Shown here: piece after piece, positions 54,021-64,000 of the stretch
Numbering within the stretch: position 1 is the stretch's first letter
Layout: each line of letters starts with the position of its first letter
DNA from: Allobosea sp.
GTDB lineage: Bacteria > Pseudomonadota > Alphaproteobacteria > Rhizobiales > Kaistiaceae
DNA length: 64,000 nt
Direction of reading: 5' to 3'
NCBI GenBank assembly: GCA_017307955.1
Contig: JAFKFV010000016.1
Location: forward strand, 165,122 to 229,121
Position numbers and translations under genes: made by a program
Notes under the pieces: model-generated
The model's database searches: none
Seen by the model: the letters and a program-made list of their open reading frames with translations, nothing else
Told to the model about the DNA's origin: nothing

Positions 54021-55271
54021 TCAGCCGACGATCTCTGCCGTCTCCAGCACGGCATGCAGCAGCACATCCGCGCCGGCCGCCGCCCATTCGGGCGTTATGG
54101 CCTCGTCCTCGTTGTGTGAAAGCCCGTCGACGCAGGGGCACATGACCATCGTCGCGGGCGCGACCTTCGCCGCCCAGCAGGCATCGTGGCCGGCGCCGGA
54201 GATGATGTCCATGTGGCTGTAGCCGAGCCGCTCCGCCGCGGAGCGCACGCGGCCGACCAGCGCCGGATCGAAGGTGACCGGATCGAAATGGCCGACCGGC
54301 TCGATCGAGCAGCCGACGCCGAGCTCTCCAGCGATGACCGGCGCCTCGGCCTCGATCACGGCGCGCATGCCGTCGAGCTTGGCGCGGTCGGGGCTTCTGA
54401 TGTCGATCGTGAACACGACCTTGCCGGGCAGGACATTGCGCGAATTGGGCGAGAAGAACACCTGCCCGACGCCGCCGACGGCGCCCGGCTGGTTCTCCAT
54501 GGCGATCGCCTGCACGCGCTCGATGATGCGGGCCATGGCGAGGCCGGCATTGACGCGCATGGCCATCGGCGTCGAACCGGTATGCGCCTCCTTGCCGGTC
54601 AGCGTGACTTCGAGCCACCACAGACCCTGGCAATGGGTGACGACGCCGATCGACTTCTCTTCCGCCTCGAGGATCGGCCCCTGCTCGATGTGATACTCGA
54701 AATAGGCGTGCATCTTGCGCGCGCCGACCTCTTCCTCGCCGAGCCAGCCGATGCGCTTCAGCTCCTCGCCATAGGTCTTCCCTTCGGGATCCTTGCGGCC
54801 ATAGGCGTAGTCGAGCGTCATCTGCCCGGCGAAGACGCCAGACGCCAGCATGGCCGGTGCGAAGCGGGCGCCTTCCTCGTTGGCCCAGTTGGTGACGACG
54901 ATCGGATGTTTGGTGCGGACGCCGAGATCGTTCAGCGTGCGCACGAGTTCGAGGGCGCCAAGCACGCCCAGAACGCCGTCGAACTTGCCGCCGGTCGGCT
55001 GCGTGTCGAGATGCGAGCCGACATAGACGGGCAGCGCGTCCGGATCGGTGCCGGGCCGCGTCGCGAACATGGTGCCCATCTTGTCGACGCCCATGGTCAT
55101 CCCGGCCGCCTCGCACCAGGACTGGAACAGCGCCCGCCCTTCGGCATCGGCGTCGGTGAGCGTCTGGCGGTTGTTGCCGCCCCGCACCCCAGGCCCGATC
55201 TTCGCCATCTCCATCAGGCTGTCCCAGAGGCGCTCGCCATTGATGCGGAGATTGTCGGTGGGGGCGGTCAT
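54021..55271 (-). CDS. Zn-dependent N-carbamoyl-beta-amino-acid hydrolase (beta-ureidopropionase type)
   Basis: 416 residues, the length of HyuC/AmaB/allantoate amidohydrolases. M20-type metal ligands: GSHLDTQPTGGKFDG, NEEGARFAP and GAGHDACWAAKV. In this operon with dihydropyrimidinase the reaction is hydrolysis of N-carbamoyl-beta-alanine to beta-alanine, CO2 and ammonia. L-carbamoylase or allantoate amidohydrolase activity cannot be excluded from sequence alone. A 34-base gap separates it from hydA; a repeat lies upstream. Confidence 0.88.
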   Translation of the reverse strand: MTAPTDNLRINGERLWDSLMEMAKIGPGVRGGNNRQTLTDADAEGRALFQSWCEAAGMTMGVDKMGTMFATRPGTDPDALPVYVGSHLDTQPTGGKFDGVLGVLGALELVRTLNDLGVRTKHPIVVTNWANEEGARFAPAMLASGVFAGQMTLDYAYGRKDPEGKTYGEELKRIGWLGEEEVGARKMHAYFEYHIEQGPILEAEEKSIGVVTHCQGLWWLEVTLTGKEAHTGSTPMAMRVNAGLAMARIIERVQAIAMENQPGAVGGVGQVFFSPNSRNVLPGKVVFTIDIRSPDRAKLDGMRAVIEAEAPVIAGELGVGCSIEPVGHFDPVTFDPALVGRVRSAAERLGYSHMDIISGAGHDACWAAKVAPATMVMCPCVDGLSHNEDEAITPEWAAAGADVLLHAVLETAEIVG

Positions 55272-55308
55272 GTCTTCATTGTCCTTCGATGACGGTCAAC
55301 AGCGTGTC

Positions 55309-55386
55309 GATGCCGGGCATGACCCGGCGGTCCGACTTCCGTTGCTGCCTAAAGCCTGGATCCCCGAGTCAAGCCCGGGGATGATG
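55309..55386. repeat. intergenic palindromic repeat in the pyrimidine operon
   Basis: GATGCCGGGCATGACCCGG at one end and CCCCGAGTCAAGCCCGGGGA near the other make a palindromic element of the same style as 26402-26495, in the 153-base gap between the hydrolase and mmsA genes. It may shape the mRNA or mark a processing point. Confidence 0.55.
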
Positions 55387-55424
55387 TCGAGAATAGTCTC
55401 CGAAAGTCGCCCCGTTCAAAGCCC

Positions 55425-56918
<1,494 letters not shown>

Positions 56919-56938
56919 GGCGTCCTCCCGATCCTCTT

Positions 56939-58261
56939 TCAGTCGATGTCCCGGAGCACGCCGGCGAGCGTCTCGAAGATGCGGTCGATCTCGGCCTTCT
57001 CGATGATGAGCGGCGGCGACAGCGCGATGATGTCGCCGGTCGTGCGGATCATCAGATTGCGCTCGAAGGCCTTGAGGAAGGCCGAGAAGGCGCGCTTGGT
57101 CGGCGCGCCTGCGATCGGCTCCAGCTCGATGGCGCCGACGAGGCCGAGATTGCGGATGTCGATGACATGCGGCAGGCCCTTCATGCCGTGCAGCGCATCC
57201 TCCCAATAGGAGGAAAGCTCGGCGGCGCGGGTGAGCAACCCTTCCTCGGCATAGATGTCGAGCGTCGCCAGCGCGGCGGCGCAGGCGACCGGATGCGCCG
57301 AATAGGTATAGCCGTGGAAGAGCTCGATCGTGTTCTCCGGCGCATCCATGAACGCGTCGTAGATCTTCTTCGAGGCGAAGACGGCGCCCATCGGGATGAC
57401 GCCCGAGGTGATGCCCTTCGCCGTGCAGACCATGTCCGGGATGACATCGAAATAATCGACGCCGAACGGCGTGCCGAGGCGGCCGAAGCCGGTGATGACC
57501 TCGTCGAAGATCAGCAGGATGTCGTGCTTGTCGCAGATCTCGCGCAGGCGCTTGAGGTACCCCTTCGGCGGGATCAGCACGCCGGTCGATCCGGCGACGG
57601 GCTCGACGATCAGCGCCGCGATGTTCGAGGCGTCATGCAGCGCGATGACCTTCTCGAGATCATCGGCGAACTCGGCGCCATATTCGGGCTCGCCGCGCGA
57701 GAAGGCGTTGCGGGAGAGGTCATGCGTGTGGCGGATGTGGTCGACGCCGGTGAGCAGCGTCCCGAAGGTCTTGCGGTTGCCCGAGATGCCGCCGACCGAA
57801 ATGCCGCCGAAGCCGACGCCGTGATAGCCGCGCTCGCGGCCGAGCAGGCGGAACTTGGTGCCCTTGCCGCGCGCCCGGTGATAGGCGAGCGCGATCTTCA
57901 GCGCCGTGTCGACCGATTCCGAGCCGGAATTGGTGAAGAACACATGGTCGAGCGGCGACGGCATCATGTTGGCGAGCCGCGAGGCCAGCTCGAACGCCTT
58001 CGGATGGCCCATCTGGAAGGCCGGCGCATAGTCGAGCTCGGCCACCTGGCTCGACACCGCCTCGACGATCTTCTCGCGCGCATGGCCGGCATTGACGCAC
58101 CAGAGGCCGGCGGTGCCGTCGAGGATCTCGCGGCCGTCGGCGTCGGTGTAATACATGCCCTTGGCCCCGACGAGCAGGCGCGGCGCCTGCTTGAACTGCC
58201 GGTTGGCCGTGAACGGCATCCAGAAGGCTTCGAGATTGTTCGGACGAAGCGGGGCGGTCAT
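56939..58261 (-). CDS. class III aminotransferase (beta-alanine:pyruvate type)
   Basis: 440 residues. Pyridoxal-phosphate Lys in VCTAKGITSGVIPMG, with LLIFDEVITGFGRLG (the Asp that binds the pyridine nitrogen) before it and FHGYTYSAHPVACAAALATL after it, typical of omega-amino-acid:pyruvate transaminases. It would convert beta-alanine or 3-aminoisobutyrate to the semialdehyde used by the next gene, mmsA, 20 bases downstream. First gene of the operon; its start faces the divergent XRE-cupin regulator. Specificity for beta-alanine is inferred from context. Confidence 0.88.
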   Translation of the reverse strand: MTAPLRPNNLEAFWMPFTANRQFKQAPRLLVGAKGMYYTDADGREILDGTAGLWCVNAGHAREKIVEAVSSQVAELDYAPAFQMGHPKAFELASRLANMMPSPLDHVFFTNSGSESVDTALKIALAYHRARGKGTKFRLLGRERGYHGVGFGGISVGGISGNRKTFGTLLTGVDHIRHTHDLSRNAFSRGEPEYGAEFADDLEKVIALHDASNIAALIVEPVAGSTGVLIPPKGYLKRLREICDKHDILLIFDEVITGFGRLGTPFGVDYFDVIPDMVCTAKGITSGVIPMGAVFASKKIYDAFMDAPENTIELFHGYTYSAHPVACAAALATLDIYAEEGLLTRAAELSSYWEDALHGMKGLPHVIDIRNLGLVGAIELEPIAGAPTKRAFSAFLKAFERNLMIRTTGDIIALSPPLIIEKAEIDRIFETLAGVLRDID

Positions 58262-58310
58262 GATGGAAGGTCTCCGGAGCGGCGGTCTGCAAGGGCGAGA
58301 CCGGTCATTT

Positions 58311-58382
58311 TCCTGAACGTATTCCCGCCCCCAAGGGCGGTCAATTCGTTGCAGGCGTTAAGACTGTTCTATATCCTGAACA
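58311..58382. promoter_or_regulatory. operator candidates between the operon and its regulator
   Basis: TGTTC-N8-GAACA (58365-58382) is a perfect 5-bp dyad ending just before the regulator start; its right half contains TCCTGAAC, which recurs at 58311-58318 toward the operon. Two copies in a 122-base divergent gap fit a regulator that controls both directions. Confidence 0.45.
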
Positions 58383-58383
58383 C

Positions 58384-58947
58384 ATGAACGCTTCGCATTT
58401 CGAGATCGATGTCGGCGCCCGGCTTCGGGCGCTGCGCCTTCGCGAAGGGCTGTCGCAGCGGGCGCTGGCGAAGCGCGCCGGCGTCTCCAACGCCACGGTC
58501 TCGATGGTAGAGGCGAACCGCATCAGCCCGTCGGTCTCCGGCCTCCGCCAGATCCTCACCGGCATCCCGATCGGCCTCGCCGAGTTCTTCGCCGATCCCG
58601 AGATCGAGCGCGAGCAGGTCGTCTTCCGCGCCGAGGAGCTGAAGGAGATCGCCGGCGGTCCGATCTCCTTCCGCCAGGTCGGCGCCAATCTCGAAGGCCG
58701 CTCGCTGCAGATGATCCACGAGCGCTACAGGCCCGGCGCCGAGAGCGGCAAGGCGATGCTCTCGCATCAAGGCGAGGAAGCCGGCCTCGTCATCCGCGGC
58801 CGCATGCTGCTCGAGGTCGCCGGCGCCCGCTACGAACTCGGACCGGGCGACGCCTATTTCTTCGACAGCCGCAAGCCGCACGCCTTCCGCAATATTGGCG
58901 AGGGCGAACTCGAACTCGTCTCGGCCTGCACGCCGCCCAGCTTTTGA
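58384..58947 (+). CDS. XRE-family regulator with C-terminal cupin domain
   Basis: 187 residues. Residues 10-65 are a lambda-repressor-like helix-turn-helix (RLREGLSQRALAKRAGVSNATVSMVE), and residues about 110-185 a small cupin fold (EEAGLVIRGRMLLEVAGARY, FDSRKPHAFRNIGEGELELV), as in PuuR. Such proteins sense small metabolites in the cupin. It is divergent to the pyrimidine operon and is the likely local repressor or activator, binding the dyads in the gap. The ligand could be a beta-amino acid or ureido acid. Confidence 0.88.
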   Translation: MNASHFEIDVGARLRALRLREGLSQRALAKRAGVSNATVSMVEANRISPSVSGLRQILTGIPIGLAEFFADPEIEREQVVFRAEELKEIAGGPISFRQVGANLEGRSLQMIHERYRPGAESGKAMLSHQGEEAGLVIRGRMLLEVAGARYELGPGDAYFFDSRKPHAFRNIGEGELELVSACTPPSF

Positions 58948-58984
58948 GGGGGCTGGCGCAGGGACCACCCCTTAAGCCGAAACG

Positions 58985-59371
58985 CTAGATCTGCCGGGCG
59001 ATCGCGGCCTTGTCGATGATCGACCAGACTTTGCTGATGAGCCCGCCCTCAACTTCGTAGAAGACGTTCTCGTCGAAGGTGACACGCCGCCCATTGACGG
59101 GAAGCCCGAACAGCTCGCCACTCGGTCTGCAATCGAAATGCAGGCGGCTCGCGATCAGCGGTGGCTCGCACGCCAGAAGGGCGATGTCGAAATGGAGGTC
59201 GGGAATCGCGCGGAAATCGCCCTCGAGCATCGCGCGATAGCCCGACAGGCCCAACGTCCTGCCATTATGGATCGCGTCGACGCTGACGAACCGACCGAGA
59301 TTGTCCCAGTCCTGGCGGTTCAGGCAGTCGATGTAGCCACGATAGAATGCGCTGAGCGTGTCAGGGCTCAT
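58985..59371 (-). CDS. SnoaL-like (nuclear transport factor 2 fold) protein
   Basis: 128 residues with the pattern of ester-cyclase/SnoaL-like proteins: YRGYIDCLNRQDWDNLGRFV at the start, GYRAMLEGDFRAIPDLHFDI in the middle and VTFDENVFYEVEGGLISKVW near the end. The fold forms a small cone-shaped pocket; many members have no known substrate. It starts 29 bases after glmM and may be on the same transcript. Convergent with the XRE-cupin gene. Function unknown. Confidence 0.8.
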   Translation of the reverse strand: MSPDTLSAFYRGYIDCLNRQDWDNLGRFVSVDAIHNGRTLGLSGYRAMLEGDFRAIPDLHFDIALLACEPPLIASRLHFDCRPSGELFGLPVNGRRVTFDENVFYEVEGGLISKVWSIIDKAAIARQI

Positions 59372-59400
59372 GGCTTCATCCGCCGGGACGGCGACCGCAG

Positions 59401-60747
59401 TCAGGCCGCGACCTGCTTCAGCGCGACGCAGATATCGTCGACCACGGCCTCGACCACGCGCTCGTCGTCGCCTTCCGCCATGACGCGGATGAGCGGCTCG
59501 GTGCCCGAGGGGCGGATGACGAGGCGGCCGGAGCCGTTGAGGCGCGCTTCGCCTTCGGCGATCGCCGCCTTGACGCTGGCCGTGTCGAGCGGCTTGCCGC
59601 CGCCGAAGCGGACATTCTTGAGGATCTGCGGCACGGGATCGAAGCGGCGGCAGACCTCGCTGACCGGCTTGCCGGTCTGGCGCACCACCGCGAGGATCTG
59701 CAGCGCCGAGACGAGGCCGTCGCCGGTCGTCGAGAAATCCGACAGGATGAGGTGGCCCGACTGCTCGCCGCCGACATTGAAGCCGCCCGAGCGCATGCGC
59801 TCGACGACATAGCGGTCGCCGACCTTGGTGCGGTCGAGCGACAGGCCGAGGCCGCCGAGATAGCGCTCGAGGCCGAGATTGGACATGATCGTCGCGACGA
59901 TGCCGGGCTTCGACAGCCGCCCCGCCTCGGCCCAGGACGCGGCGACGACGGCCATCAGCTGGTCGCCGTCAACCACCTCGCCGCGCTCGTCGATGATGAT
60001 GACGCGGTCGGCGTCGCCATCGAGCGCGATGCCGATATCGGCGCGCACCTCATGCACCTTGGCGCGCAAAGCGGCCGGCGCCGTCGAGCCGACATCGCGG
60101 TTGATGTTGTAGCCGTCCGGATCGGTGCCGATGGCGATCACCTCGGCGCCGAGCTCCCAGAGCGCCTCGGGCGCCACGCGGTAGGCGGCGCCATTGGCGC
60201 AGTCGATCACGATCCGCAGGCCCGTCAGGTCGTAGGCCTTCGGCATCGTGCGCTTGGCGAATTCGATATAGCGGTCGCGCATGCCGTCGATGCGCTTGGC
60301 GCGGCCGAGATCATTGGGGCCGGCCAGCCGGTCGGAGAGGTCCTCCTCGATCAGCGCCTCGATCCGCGCCTCGGCCTCGTCGGAGAGCTTGTAGCCGTCG
60401 GGGCCGAACAGCTTGATGCCGTTGTCCTCGAAGGGATTGTGCGAGGCGGAGATCATGACGCCGAGATCGGCGCGCATCGAGCGCGTCAGCATGGCGACGG
60501 CCGGCGTCGGCATCGGTCCGAGCAGGAAGACGTCCATGCCGGCGGCGGTGAAGCCCGCGGTGAGCGCCGGCTCGATCATGTAGCCGGAGAGCCGCGTATC
60601 CTTGCCGATGACGACCCGGTGCCGATGCTTGCCGTTGCGGAAGGCGATGCCGGTCGCGATGCCGACCTGGAGCGCCATCTGCGGCGTGATCGGGAAGGTG
60701 TTCGCCTTGCCGCGGATGCCGTCGGTTCCGAAGAGTTTCCTGGCCAT
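59401..60747 (-). CDS. glmM: phosphoglucosamine mutase
   Basis: 448 residues from ATG 60747; a GTG directly before it is also possible. [11 protein letters not shown] at the start, the active-site phosphoserine in [15 protein letters not shown], the metal loop [11 protein letters not shown] and the C-terminal [15 protein letters not shown] are typical of GlmM. It interconverts glucosamine 6- and 1-phosphate for UDP-GlcNAc, hence peptidoglycan and lipid A. It follows ftsH on the same strand after a terminator, the usual alphaproteobacterial order. Confidence 0.96.
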   Translation of the reverse strand: MARKLFGTDGIRGKANTFPITPQMALQVGIATGIAFRNGKHRHRVVIGKDTRLSGYMIEPALTAGFTAAGMDVFLLGPMPTPAVAMLTRSMRADLGVMISASHNPFEDNGIKLFGPDGYKLSDEAEARIEALIEEDLSDRLAGPNDLGRAKRIDGMRDRYIEFAKRTMPKAYDLTGLRIVIDCANGAAYRVAPEALWELGAEVIAIGTDPDGYNINRDVGSTAPAALRAKVHEVRADIGIALDGDADRVIIIDERGEVVDGDQLMAVVAASWAEAGRLSKPGIVATIMSNLGLERYLGGLGLSLDRTKVGDRYVVERMRSGGFNVGGEQSGHLILSDFSTTGDGLVSALQILAVVRQTGKPVSEVCRRFDPVPQILKNVRFGGGKPLDTASVKAAIAEGEARLNGSGRLVIRPSGTEPLIRVMAEGDDERVVEAVVDDICVALKQVAA

Positions 60748-60856
60748 CACAATGATCCGTCTTGTCGCGCGCGGATGTTCATAGTCCGTAACCTACGCCA
60801 AGAGGGTTCAAAATTCGTGAGCGACCGCAACAATCGCCCGCAGCCGGCCGGTCAAT

Positions 60857-60882
60857 GAAAAAGGGCGGCCCGGAAGCCGCCC
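60857..60882 (-). terminator. rho-independent terminator between ftsH and glmM
   Basis: GGGCGGC and GCCGCCC form a 7-bp stem with a 6-base loop; on the minus strand TTTTTC follows directly. It lies 26 bases after the ftsH stop, so glmM needs read-through or its own promoter. Confidence 0.85.
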
Positions 60883-60907
60883 CTGAATTCTTGCGAAAGA
60901 CCTTGGC

Positions 60908-62830
<1,923 letters not shown>

Positions 62831-62884
62831 AGAAATCCCTTCAAGGGCGGTGAGCCGCGCTGCCGCGCCGCTCGTCATCGGCTA

Positions 62885-62913
62885 AGATAGGAGGACAGGC
62901 CGATGAAGCCAAG
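62885..62913 (-). promoter_or_regulatory. RpoH-type promoter of ftsH
   Basis: On the minus strand CTTGGC, 16 bases, CCTATCT. This matches the alphaproteobacterial RpoH consensus CTTGAC-N16-18-CYTATNT with one mismatch in the -35. It lies 55-83 bases before the ftsH start, and ftsH belongs to the RpoH regulon in related bacteria. Confidence 0.65.
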
Positions 62914-62966
62914 ACGAGGCCGCTCCCGGCCCCGGCAATAAATGCTGGAATGGTTGAGGCGGCCGG

Positions 62967-64000
62967 TCATAGATCATCGCTCCGGCCCCGATCAAGCAGC
63001 CGATCCTTCACGATCGAGCGCGCGGCAAAGGTAATTCCCGCCGGCGGCGCCAGCCCCAGCAGCGGCGCGGCGATGAGGCCATCCGGGCCGAAAAGCGCCG
63101 GCGTCGCCGCGAGGGCGAGCGGCAGAGCATCGGGGACGCAGCTTGCCACGAGGCGCCGCCCCTCCCCGCCGAGCGCCGCGAGACGGACGCCGGACGGCGC
63201 GCCTGCGATATTCACTGCGAAGCGCCCGTCCCAGACACCCGCAAATCCCCCGGCCACCGCGATGTCCGGCAGCCCGTCCCGGCCGGCCTCGCGCTGGAAA
63301 CGAAAGAGCCCCTTGCGGCGGTCGACGACGACGCCGGCGATGGTGCGCTTCAAAGGGGTGCTGTCATCCGCCATCGCCGCCACCAGGGCGCCGAGGCCGC
63401 CGAGGCGCGGCGGATAGGCGCTGCCGCCGACGGCGCGCAGGATCCGCGACACGGCACGCAGCCGCGTTTCCTCCGGCTCCGCGACGAGGGCCGCGACGTC
63501 GAGCCGCACGCCGCCGGCCTCGTCGACAGTGGCGTCGGAAGCGAACAGGCGGTCGACATAGCTGTCGATGGCGAGAGCCGCGGATCGGAAGCGCGCGGCG
63601 GTCGCGACGAGGCGCGGCGTATCCACCCCCTCGGCCGCGAGGCGCGGCATCAGCGCGCGCATGCGGGCACGGGCGAAGCGAGCATCCTCGTTATGCGGAT
63701 CGGCGACGGGCTCGAACCCGGCCCGCGCGACGATGGCGCGAAGATCGGCCCGGCGGAGGGCGAGCAGCGGCCGTGCGACGCGTAGCCCGTCCCGCTCCGT
63801 CTCCGCCTCCATCCCGGCAAGACCGTAAATGCCCGATCCGCGCGCCAGCCTCAGCATCACTGTCTCGGCCTGGTCGTCGGCGTGATGCGCGGTCATGACG
63901 ACGCTTGCACCCGCGGCCCGCGCCGCCGCGCCGAGCAGGCGGTAGCGCATGGCGCGGGCCGCGGCCTCGATGTCGGAGGACGGCAGGAGCGCATCGGCCT
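62967..64000 (-). CDS. tilS: tRNA(Ile)-lysidine synthase, C-terminal part
   Basis: The 5' end is cut by the window; 343 residues remain. The remaining chain has TAHHADDQAETVMLRLARGSG, the conserved segment after the PP-loop of TilS, and VARPLLALRRADLRAIV, ending in a divergent C-terminal region. The PP-loop itself (SGGxDS) would lie beyond 64000 and cannot be seen. TilS makes lysidine at position 34 of tRNA-Ile2. The order tilS-ftsH-glmM on the minus strand is common in alphaproteobacteria. The next gene starts 137 bases away. Confidence 0.9.
   Translation of the reverse strand, partial: ADALLPSSDIEAAARAMRYRLLGAAARAAGASVVMTAHHADDQAETVMLRLARGSGIYGLAGMEAETERDGLRVARPLLALRRADLRAIVARAGFEPVADPHNEDARFARARMRALMPRLAAEGVDTPRLVATAARFRSAALAIDSYVDRLFASDATVDEAGGVRLDVAALVAEPEETRLRAVSRILRAVGGSAYPPRLGGLGALVAAMADDSTPLKRTIAGVVVDRRKGLFRFQREAGRDGLPDIAVAGGFAGVWDGRFAVNIAGAPSGVRLAALGGEGRRLVASCVPDALPLALAATPALFGPDGLIAAPLLGLAPPAGITFAARSIVKDRLLDRGRSDDL

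Overview
The window reads as chromosome of an alphaproteobacterium of the order Hyphomicrobiales (Rhizobiales). Support: a genome rich in G+C (roughly two thirds by eye), a DUF1134/EipA protein, the tilS-ftsH-glmM order, rluD next to rpoH, small DUF1127 proteins, CtrA-type boxes and a serC leader hairpin. No phage, insertion sequence, CRISPR array, rRNA operon or replication origin is visible. The genus cannot be named from what is here.

Layout. 1-9.6 kb: end of an envelope protein gene, a coiled-coil membrane protein, an SDR enzyme with a divergent LysR regulator, a DUF1127 gene with a hairpin RNA 3' end, DUF2000 with a divergent AraC regulator, then GMC oxidoreductase, lipid kinase, gluconokinase and a double-domain Usp. 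9.7-19.5 kb: a second DUF1127/hairpin RNA locus, a large hybrid histidine kinase, two small unknowns, a cold-shock gene with long leader, tRNA-Glu, rluD-rpoH and a cyclase-like TPR protein. 19.5-28.9 kb (mostly minus): a TPP-riboswitch-controlled transporter pair, a disordered membrane protein, purA, serA, serC and an outer-membrane beta-barrel. 28.9-38 kb: the complete phosphate regulon phoR-pstSCAB-phoU-phoB with a Pho-box, then ppk2 and a paralogue of the disordered membrane protein. 38-48.2 kb: a diguanylate cyclase, sulfate activation (cysD, cysN/C, cysQ), a GT39-like membrane enzyme, alanine dehydrogenase with a divergent Lrp regulator, a DAO-type oxidoreductase and a DUF2087 protein. 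48.3-58.9 kb: a minus-strand nine-gene operon for dihydropyrimidine (reductive pyrimidine) degradation and uptake, facing a divergent XRE-cupin regulator. 59-64 kb: SnoaL-like protein, glmM, ftsH and the start-truncated tilS.

How the parts work together. The phosphate block senses and imports phosphate, and PPK2 links it to polyphosphate. The cys genes activate sulfate and remove PAP. The pyrimidine operon takes dihydrouracil or dihydrothymine through ureido acids and beta-amino acids to acyl-CoA, but the dihydropyrimidine dehydrogenase is not in this window.

The most interesting signal is the pair of DUF1127 genes (3679-3831 minus, 9750-9896 plus). Each is followed by three hairpins that display CCUCC-type anti-Shine-Dalgarno loops, ending in an identical 40-nt terminator block. 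This matches the cuckoo/CcsR small-RNA arrangement of Rhodobacter, here in two copies. rpoH, the sigma factor class controlling CcsR in Rhodobacter, lies about 7 kb away. Other points worth a second look are a cyclase-like protein with lost catalytic residues, a thiamine-riboswitch transporter without its ATPase, a paralogous pair of disordered membrane proteins, CtrA boxes before the porin-like gene, and a lower-GC small gene inside the pyrimidine transporter operon.
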